A stretch of 19,399 nucleotides of DNA from Marinilabilia sp046483585 (GTDB lineage Bacteria; Bacteroidota; Bacteroidia; Bacteroidales; Marinilabiliaceae), in assembly GCA_046483585.1 (NCBI GenBank), contig JAWOCV010000070.1:1-19399 (forward strand), written 5' to 3'. Below the pieces are notes generated by a model. That model did not search any database and was not told where the DNA came from. It saw nothing but the letters and a program-made list of their open reading frames with translations. The translations under genes were made by a program, and so were the position numbers. This document shows, piece by piece, positions 15,133 to 19,399 of this stretch; positions within the stretch are counted from its first letter, which is position 1, and the number at the start of each line of letters is the position of its first letter.

Positions 15133-15223
15133 TTTTGTTTATTAGTGTTATTATTGGCTGTATCCGTGTCTTCAAAGGCCCTTGGCCATTTACTCAACCC
15201 TGTTTACAAACCAATAAACAAAA
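15133..15223 (-). promoter_or_regulatory. Potential RNA switch or repressor site in the rpsL-rpsG spacer
   Basis: In the minus-strand transcript, UUUUGUUUAUUGG (15223-15211) can pair with CUAAUAAACAAAA (15145-15133) over 13 positions with a single G-U wobble. The stem encloses 65 bases. Its 3' arm is followed immediately by GAGAAGAG and the rpsG AUG. Inside lie a GGCC-AAG-GGCC mini-hairpin (15176-15186) and a competing hairpin, UGUUUA...UAAACA (15220-15201), which uses the same 5' arm. In E. coli this spacer is the S7 feedback site; equivalence here is inference. Confidence 0.5.
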
Positions 15224-15244
15224 CCTAACTGTGAAACGAAATAA

Positions 15245-15622
15245 TTACTTCTTCTTTGGACGTTTTGTACCATACTTGGAACGACGCTGGGAACGGCCTT
15301 CAACGCCAGAGGCATCCAGTGCTCCGCGCACCAGGTGATAACGCACACCCGGAAGATCTTTTACCCGGCCACCCCGGACCAGCACGATCGAGTGCTCCTG
15401 AAGGTTGTGCCCCTCTCCGGGAATATAGGCATTGACTTCTTTCCCATTGGTCAGCCTTACCCGGGCTACTTTACGCATGGCAGAGTTCGGTTTCTTAGGA
15501 GTGGTGGTGTAAACCCTGACACATACACCACGTCGTTGCGGACAAGCATTCAACGCAGGTGACTTACTCTTCTCCACCTGTTTCTTCCGCCCTTTCTTGA
15601 CTAACTGATGAATTGTTGGCAT
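15245..15622 (-). CDS. rpsL: Small subunit ribosomal protein uS12
   Basis: uS12 is at the decoding centre and controls tRNA selection accuracy. The 125-residue protein begins MPTIHQLVKKGRKKQ. It contains TTTPKKPNSAMRK with Lys43 and Lys44, and GGRVKDLPGVRYH with Lys88 and Asp89, counting the initiator Met. These are the wild-type residues at the classic streptomycin-resistance positions, so no resistance substitution is visible there. Asp89 is the residue that RimO methylthiolates in E. coli. It is the first gene of the cluster, preceded by two promoter-like elements, and followed by an unusually wide 120-base spacer before rpsG. Confidence 0.98.
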   Translation of the reverse strand: MPTIHQLVKKGRKKQVEKSKSPALNACPQRRGVCVRVYTTTPKKPNSAMRKVARVRLTNGKEVNAYIPGEGHNLQEHSIVLVRGGRVKDLPGVRYHLVRGALDASGVEGRSQRRSKYGTKRPKKK

Positions 15623-15632
15623 ATAAACGATT

Positions 15633-15648
15633 ATTTTAAACTTAAAAT
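15633..15648. repeat. AT-rich inverted repeat in the rpsL leader
   Basis: ATTTTAA-AC-TTAAAAT forms two perfect seven-base arms 11 bases upstream of the rpsL ATG, inside the predicted leader. It is all A/T pairs with only a two-base centre, so RNA stability is low. It is more likely base-composition noise or a weak leader element than a terminator. Confidence 0.3.
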
Positions 15649-15665
15649 ACTCTCTTCAAATGGGT

Positions 15666-15675
15666 TGCAAAAGTA
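15666..15675 (-). promoter_or_regulatory. Proximal -7 promoter element of rpsL
   Basis: The minus strand reads TACTTTTGCA (15675-15666), matching the Bacteroidota -7 consensus TAnnTTTG. It lies about 45 bases upstream of the rpsL ATG. A clear -33 TTTG at about 20 bases' spacing is absent; a TTTTTGG is present only 12-13 bases upstream. The identical ten bases recur 74 bases upstream. Confidence 0.55.
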
Positions 15676-15739
15676 GCCTTTTTATGCCAAAAACCTCACT
15701 GATCTTCAACATTTTTCACACCTCTGCACAAAAAAGCGG

Positions 15740-15773
15740 TGCAAAAGTACTAATTTTCAATTGAAAATTCATA
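15740..15773 (-). promoter_or_regulatory. Distal promoter of rpsL with palindromic spacer
   Basis: On the minus strand, TATG (15773-15770; three of four matches to the -33 TTTG) is followed by exactly 20 bases and then TACTTTTGCA (15749-15740), a full match to TAnnTTTG. The 20-base spacer contains the 18-base palindrome at 15752-15769. Spacing and element identity fit the Bacteroidota primary sigma factor better than the proximal element does. Transcripts would carry a leader of roughly 110-120 bases. Confidence 0.55.
15752..15769. promoter_or_regulatory. 18-base perfect palindrome, candidate operator
   Basis: AATTTTCAATTGAAAATT is perfectly self-complementary over 18 bases. It fills almost the entire interval between the distal -33-like and -7 elements of the rpsL promoter. 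A dimeric regulator bound here would block or remodel RNA polymerase. It is AT-rich, which raises the chance of coincidence, but 18 perfect positions at this place is notable. The binding protein is unknown. Confidence 0.45.
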
Positions 15774-15837
15774 ATAGTGCAGCCATTTTTATTGTAAATA
15801 TTTGGTTAAAAACTTCTTTTGTCACATCAACCAATAA

Positions 15838-15847
15838 CGGTTAACCG
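15838..15847. repeat. CGGTTAACCG palindrome in the divergent control region
   Basis: A perfect ten-base palindrome about 90 bases upstream of the peptidase start, in the half of the divergent region facing that gene. It could be half of an operator or chance. I found no convincing TTTG / TAnnTTTG pair for the plus strand here; the nearest are one-mismatch -7 matches at 15797-15804 and 15901-15908. Confidence 0.3.
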
Positions 15848-15905
15848 ATCCACAAAAGGACGTTTGGCACGAAGTACATCAAATAAATGACAAAACTTTA
15901 TTAAT

Positions 15906-15917
15906 TTGGCCGGCCAA
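15906..15917. promoter_or_regulatory. TTGGCCGGCCAA palindrome upstream of the M28 peptidase
   Basis: A perfect 12-base palindrome, GC-rich in an otherwise AT-rich stretch, ending 20 bases before the ATG at 15938. It overlaps the expected promoter or leader of the peptidase. A repressor site or a leader hairpin are both possible; the sequence alone does not decide. Confidence 0.35.
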
Positions 15918-15937
15918 TATTCATTTAAATCTTCACG

Positions 15938-17497
15938 ATGTCACGAGCTTTTATCATTTTCATTTGGTTGATGTTCTTTTCCACGATCACACATCTAAAA
16001 AGTCAAACAACTGAAACAAAATCCGATGCACTGAAAATCATTTCCGGAGAATCTATGCTGGCAGATATAGAATTTTTATCTTCAGACCTTCTGGAAGGGC
16101 GGGAAGCCGGCAAGAGGGGAGCTAAAATGGCGGCCAGCTACATTGCTGCTCATTTTCAAAAATATGGACTGGAACCTTTTGACACCGCTGCTTCCGATGA
16201 AACTGCCCGGAAATTTATACAATCCGTCAACCTGGTCCGGGAAGAAACTGATCAATCTTCTTTTTCTGTAGTCAAAAAGAATTCTTCTTACCAATTTTCT
16301 GAAAACTCAGATTTCGCCCCCATTTCGGTGGAGCAATCCTTTACGTCACAGGGCAATACCTTTTTCGGCGGATTCGGCTTGCCTGAAGATCTTAAAAACC
16401 TTGATGACAAAAAGGATAACATGATCCTGGTAAGGGCCAAAGGCTATCCCGGTGCCAATGATACTCTCTCGGAGGGATATGCCAAACATCACCATCTCTC
16501 CGAAGATGAGCTGACCCGCAAAAAAAACCAGGCAGCCAAAGAAGCCGGAATAATGGCCATCCTTGAGTTTGATCCGGAACAACCAGCCCCCTTTACCGAG
16601 GATCATGCCAAACCAGATGCCTTTGCCGAAGAAGAATTGACCAAATATACTTCCGGTATTTACCGGAAAAGAGTCCGAAGAGCAGACAAACCTGTTTCGG
16701 GACAACCACCTGTTTTTTTAATCTCTCACCGCCCACTTTCCGTATTGTTCCCGGAATGGCAATCACATCTCTCTGAAGACCCGGAATCCCTGAAATTAAA
16801 CATGGACCCCGGACCCGAAGTTAAACTCTCCGCCAAAACAAAGAGCATACCCTTTTCCTGCGGAAATGTGGTGGGGGTAATCCCCGGAGAAAACAAAGAT
16901 GCTTTCATCGTTGTTGGAGCCCATTATGACCATCTGGGTTTTTACGACGGATACATATGGAACGGGGCAGACGATAACGCATCAGGCGTGGCAGGTGTCA
17001 TGGCTCTTGCAAAAGCTTTTTCCGAATCAGGAATCACCCCAAAGCACAACCTGATATTTGCAGCATGGACTGCAGAAGAGAGAGGGCTTCACGGATCCAC
17101 CCATTTTGTCAATAATTTCGATGATCCTGATCGGATCAGGTATTATCAAAACTATGATATGATAGGAAGAAGCCCTGATCCTGAAAAGCCGGATTCAAAT
17201 GTTTCCTTCATCTATACAAGAGCATGGGAAGAGGCCAAAGAACTAAATCAGGCCAATAATAAAACATTTGATCTTGATCTGAAAGTCCGGTATGCCGATG
17301 TGGAGAAACCTGTGAGCGGCAGTGACAATGCTCCTTTTGCACAGAAAGGGATCCCGATCATGTGGTTCCATACCGGACTAAATTCCGATTATCACCGCCC
17401 GTCTGACCATGTGGATAAAATAGACCGGGCAAAACTCGAGAATATTGTAAAACTGAGTTTCCTGAATTTATGGGATTTAAGCATTGATCAAAACTGA
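15938..17497 (+). CDS. Secreted M28-family zinc metallopeptidase
   Basis: A 519-residue exported peptidase, probably an aminopeptidase acting in the periplasm or outside the cell. Residues 1-23 form a signal peptide: a short basic start, then the hydrophobic run AFIIFIWLMFFSTI, with likely cleavage near LKSQ and no lipobox cysteine. Residues about 30-80 fit the usual N-terminal cap (FLSSDLLEGREAGKRG), and about 125-300 an inserted PA-like domain. The catalytic domain follows from about 305. Zinc and catalytic residues are complete: His329 (GAHYDH), the Asp345/Asp346 pair (GADDNASG), Glu380 and Glu381 (TAEERGL), Asp407 (NYDMIG) and His486 (DYHRPSDH). The start ATG has no Shine-Dalgarno. Exact substrate is not visible. 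It is divergent from rpsL and followed by fabD after 183 bases. Confidence 0.92.
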   Translation: MSRAFIIFIWLMFFSTITHLKSQTTETKSDALKIISGESMLADIEFLSSDLLEGREAGKRGAKMAASYIAAHFQKYGLEPFDTAASDETARKFIQSVNLVREETDQSSFSVVKKNSSYQFSENSDFAPISVEQSFTSQGNTFFGGFGLPEDLKNLDDKKDNMILVRAKGYPGANDTLSEGYAKHHHLSEDELTRKKNQAAKEAGIMAILEFDPEQPAPFTEDHAKPDAFAEEELTKYTSGIYRKRVRRADKPVSGQPPVFLISHRPLSVLFPEWQSHLSEDPESLKLNMDPGPEVKLSAKTKSIPFSCGNVVGVIPGENKDAFIVVGAHYDHLGFYDGYIWNGADDNASGVAGVMALAKAFSESGITPKHNLIFAAWTAEERGLHGSTHFVNNFDDPDRIRYYQNYDMIGRSPDPEKPDSNVSFIYTRAWEEAKELNQANNKTFDLDLKVRYADVEKPVSGSDNAPFAQKGIPIMWFHTGLNSDYHRPSDHVDKIDRAKLENIVKLSFLNLWDLSIDQN

Positions 17498-17608
17498 CAT
17501 GCCTTAAATGCGGTACTTCCCACGATGACGCAAAGTATTTATTTCCGGGCAAAGAAAGGAACACCAAACCACTTGAATTGTTCAGGAACCACAGCGTGGA
17601 GTTACATT

Positions 17609-17641
17609 TTTGCGAAAATCTGGTTAACAATTGTATATTTG
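17609..17641 (+). promoter_or_regulatory. Bacteroidota-type promoter of fabD
   Basis: TTTG (17609-17612), then 21 bases, then TATATTTG (17634-17641) followed by CA. Both elements match the -33/-7 consensus and the spacing is right. Transcription should start about 5-10 bases later, giving a leader of roughly 30-35 bases before the ATG at 17681. fabD therefore does not depend on the upstream peptidase gene. Confidence 0.75.
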
Positions 17642-17680
17642 CACTCCTGAAAATTGAAAATTCATCAAAATTAACAAAAC

Positions 17681-18565
17681 ATGAAGGCATACGTATTCCC
17701 CGGGCAGGGCGCCCAATACGTTGGAATGGGCAAGGATGTCTACGACAACAGTCCCATGGCCCAAGAACTTTTTGAAAAAGCCAATGAAATTTTGGGTTTT
17801 CGTATTACCGATCTGATGTTCAGCGGGACCGACGAAGACCTGAAACAAACAAAAGTTACCCAGCCGGCCATTTTTTTGCATTCGGTCATCCTGGCAAAAA
17901 CCATGGGCAACTCCTTTCAACCTGAAATGGTGGCAGGCCATTCATTAGGTGAATTCTCCTCGTTGGTGGCAGCCGGAGCCCTATCCTTTGAAGACGGTTT
18001 AAAGCTGGTATACCAGCGGGCCATGGCCATGCAAAAAGCTTGTGAGATCAAACCTTCGACCATGGCAGCTATCGTAGGACTGGACGACAAAACGGTTGAG
18101 GACGTTTGCAACACCATCGACGAAGTTGTGGTTCCGGCCAACTTCAATTGTCCGGGCCAGCTTGTCATATCAGGGTCTTTCGAAGGCATTGACAAAGCTT
18201 GTGAAATGTTGAAAGAAAAGGGAGCCAAACGGGCACTCAAACTTCCGGTGGGAGGAGCCTTCCATTCTCCCCTCATGGAGCCAGCACGGGCCGAATTGTC
18301 CGAAGCTATTGAAAATACTCATTTCGACATTCCGGTATGCCCGGTCTATCAAAATGTGGACGCCAAACCGCAAACCGATCCGGAATACATCAAAGCCAAC
18401 CTGAATGCCCAGCTTACAGCCCCCGTGCGTTGGACCGAGACCATTCAAAATATGGTGGCAGACGGAGGCGATCACTTTGTTGAGGTAGGACCGGGGAAAG
18501 TACTCCAGGGCCTTATCAAGAAAATTGAAAGAAAAGCCCAGACCGAAGGCATAAGTCAGCTATAA
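17681..18565 (+). CDS. fabD: Malonyl-CoA:acyl carrier protein transacylase
   Basis: FabD transfers malonyl from CoA to acyl carrier protein, supplying extender units for type II fatty acid synthesis in the cytoplasm. The 294-residue protein starts MKAYVFPGQGAQYVGMGKD, with Gln9 in the oxyanion-hole motif. The nucleophile Ser88 lies in GHSLGEFSSL, Arg113 (YQRAMAM) should bind the malonyl carboxylate, and His195 (GGAFHSPLM) completes the dyad. The C-terminus ends with VGPGKVLQGLIKKI. Length compares with about 309 in E. coli. It is not beside other fab genes in this window and has its own promoter. Confidence 0.97.
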   Translation: MKAYVFPGQGAQYVGMGKDVYDNSPMAQELFEKANEILGFRITDLMFSGTDEDLKQTKVTQPAIFLHSVILAKTMGNSFQPEMVAGHSLGEFSSLVAAGALSFEDGLKLVYQRAMAMQKACEIKPSTMAAIVGLDDKTVEDVCNTIDEVVVPANFNCPGQLVISGSFEGIDKACEMLKEKGAKRALKLPVGGAFHSPLMEPARAELSEAIENTHFDIPVCPVYQNVDAKPQTDPEYIKANLNAQLTAPVRWTETIQNMVADGGDHFVEVGPGKVLQGLIKKIERKAQTEGISQL

Positions 18566-18576
18566 AACAGATCAGG

Positions 18577-18678
18577 CCCGTTCATTTACGCCGCTTGGAT
18601 TACATGGTTTCCGGGAAAGAGAGAAAAGAAAACATCCTCTGCCGAAGCATCATGCGAAACAACCGGATTATGAACGGG
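18577..18678. repeat. Widely spaced inverted repeat in the fabD 3' spacer
   Basis: CCCGTTCAT (18577-18585) and ATGAACGGG (18670-18678) are perfect nine-base complements 84 bases apart, between two convergent genes. In plus-strand RNA two further G-U pairs extend the stem outward. A short TGTTG-TGA-CAACA hairpin (18681-18693) follows. No T tract follows either structure, so a classical terminator is not supported. The 173-base spacer (18566-18738) shows nothing else I can assign. Confidence 0.3.
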
Positions 18679-18738
18679 TTTGTTGTGACAACACCTCTCC
18701 CGGGATCTTCTCTCACTCTTTCATCTTTGGTGTGCAAT

Positions 18739-19399
18739 TCATTCACCCCGCATTACAACAGCTTTTTGATTTTTCCCGTCCATCAGAACCGTGAGGGGTT
18801 TCTCAAATTCTATATGTTTAAAATAACCTGTGTCTTCCTTCACTTTCTGTTTCTCCAGATATGAGATATCGACAAACTCCCGGGTGTTTTTCTGATGCAC
18901 CGAGAAATATCCCACATTCATTGAAGTGACATTATGGAAGAAATGCGACCCCAACGAGGCATCCAACGGAAAACCGGGAAGTCCCATTTCAACGATCACC
19001 CGGGCGCCCGATATTTGAGACCAATAAACCGGAATACCGGTTGAAGGATCCCTTGTTCCCATACGTCCGGGAGCAATAAGCACATATTCCCGACCTTCCA
19101 TCTCCATTTTCTTATTGAGTTCGGCCAACTCACGACCCATATTCCGGGTTTTGGTACGATCAAATTTATTCACATCCATAAAGATCAGGTCTTTGATCTG
19201 ATTATAAAGGCCATTGCCCATGCCTTTTTCCGATCTCAGAATTACCCGCTCTTCGTCTACCTCATTGAAGTCGACATCCACGTGGTTCTCCATCCGGATG
19301 AGGGGTTTGATCTGCAACAACCATAAAGTAGGATTCCCGTTTTGGTCGGGTTCCTCAAGATCAAGTACAAACTCTATTTCCACGGGAGCCCCCATAGCC
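18739..19399 (-). CDS. PEP/pyruvate-binding-domain protein, C-terminal part (start outside window)
   Basis: The last 219 residues of a larger protein; the reading frame stays open to the window edge and ends at TGA 18739-18741. The first visible stretch, GAPVEIEFVLDL followed about 15 residues later by LWLLQIKPL, is the end of the ATP-grasp (PEP/pyruvate-binding) domain found in pyruvate phosphate dikinase and PEP synthase. After that, instead of the phosphohistidine and TIM-barrel domains of those enzymes, a different C-terminal region follows, with APGRMGTRDPSTGIPVYWSQ, ARVIVEMGLPGFPLDASLG and HFFHNVTSMNVGYFSV. I recall similar tails in large Bacteroidota proteins annotated only by the PEP/pyruvate domain. 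It cannot be a complete PPDK or PEP synthase. Its role is unknown. It is convergent with fabD. Confidence 0.8.
   Translation of the reverse strand, partial: AMGAPVEIEFVLDLEEPDQNGNPTLWLLQIKPLIRMENHVDVDFNEVDEERVILRSEKGMGNGLYNQIKDLIFMDVNKFDRTKTRNMGRELAELNKKMEMEGREYVLIAPGRMGTRDPSTGIPVYWSQISGARVIVEMGLPGFPLDASLGSHFFHNVTSMNVGYFSVHQKNTREFVDISYLEKQKVKEDTGYFKHIEFEKPLTVLMDGKNQKAVVMRGE

Noticed and set aside
15125..15175. Longer rpsG reading from a TTG at 15175
   Set aside because: Adds 17 residues absent from the family; the ATG at 15124 has the conserved N-terminus and a purine-rich site directly before it.
15172..15189. Five-codon open frame (MAKGL) in the rpsL-rpsG spacer on the minus strand
   Set aside because: No ribosome binding site, and it coincides with the GGCC hairpin; too short to tell from chance. 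A leader peptide is possible but unsupported.
17498..17608. Terminator after the M28 peptidase
   Set aside because: I searched for a stem followed by T residues and found none convincing.
18595..18864. 89-codon plus-strand open frame after fabD
   Set aside because: Its second half lies antisense to the conserved C-terminus of the PEP/pyruvate-domain gene, and the product looks random.
1..19399. Mobile elements, CRISPR arrays, tRNA or rRNA genes, defence or toxin-antitoxin systems
   Set aside because: No direct repeats with regular spacers, transposase or integrase motifs, cloverleaf sequences or foreign genes; every long coding frame that holds up is housekeeping or an ordinary flanking gene.

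Overview
The window is a chromosomal segment of a member of the Bacteroidota, most likely class Bacteroidia. I infer this from four things: the fused rpsL-rpsG-fusA-rpsJ...rpsK ribosomal cluster with no tuf gene and no adk between secY and map; the zinc-less forms of L36 and S14; promoter elements of the Bacteroidota TTTG / TAnnTTTG type; and the scarcity of Shine-Dalgarno sequences ahead of highly expressed genes. I cannot name a genus from the sequence alone.

Positions 1-15622, all on the minus strand, hold one continuous translation cluster. In transcription order it reads rpsL, rpsG, fusA (str group); rpsJ, rplC, rplD, rplW, rplB, rpsS, rplV, rpsC, rplP, rpmC, rpsQ (S10 group); rplN, rplX, rplE, rpsN, rpsH, rplF, rplR, rpsE, rpmD, rplO, secY, map (spc group); infA, rpmJ, rpsM, rpsK (alpha group). 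rpsK runs off the left edge. Most spacers are 2-37 bases and rplC/rplD overlap by one base. The three widest spacers are rpsL-rpsG (120 bases), rplO-secY (72) and rpsN-rpsH (55), and each holds a clear potential RNA hairpin. The products are 26 ribosomal proteins plus elongation factor G, initiation factor 1, the SecY translocon core and methionine aminopeptidase. The cluster therefore covers ribosome assembly, initiation, elongation, N-terminal processing and membrane insertion.

Positions 15623-15937 are the divergent control region. Two copies of a promoter -7 element point toward rpsL, and an 18-base perfect palindrome lies just upstream of the distal one. Two shorter palindromes lie on the side facing the next gene.

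Positions 15938-19399 are ordinary flanking genes: a secreted M28 zinc peptidase (+), fabD with its own well-formed promoter (+), and the 3' part of a PEP/pyruvate-binding-domain protein (-) convergent with fabD and cut by the right edge.

I see no mobile element, CRISPR array, tRNA, rRNA or phage gene. The gene content is conserved housekeeping. What deserves a second look is the non-coding layer: RNA structures in the cluster spacers, the palindrome at the rpsL promoter, and an unusually strong Shine-Dalgarno before rplF.
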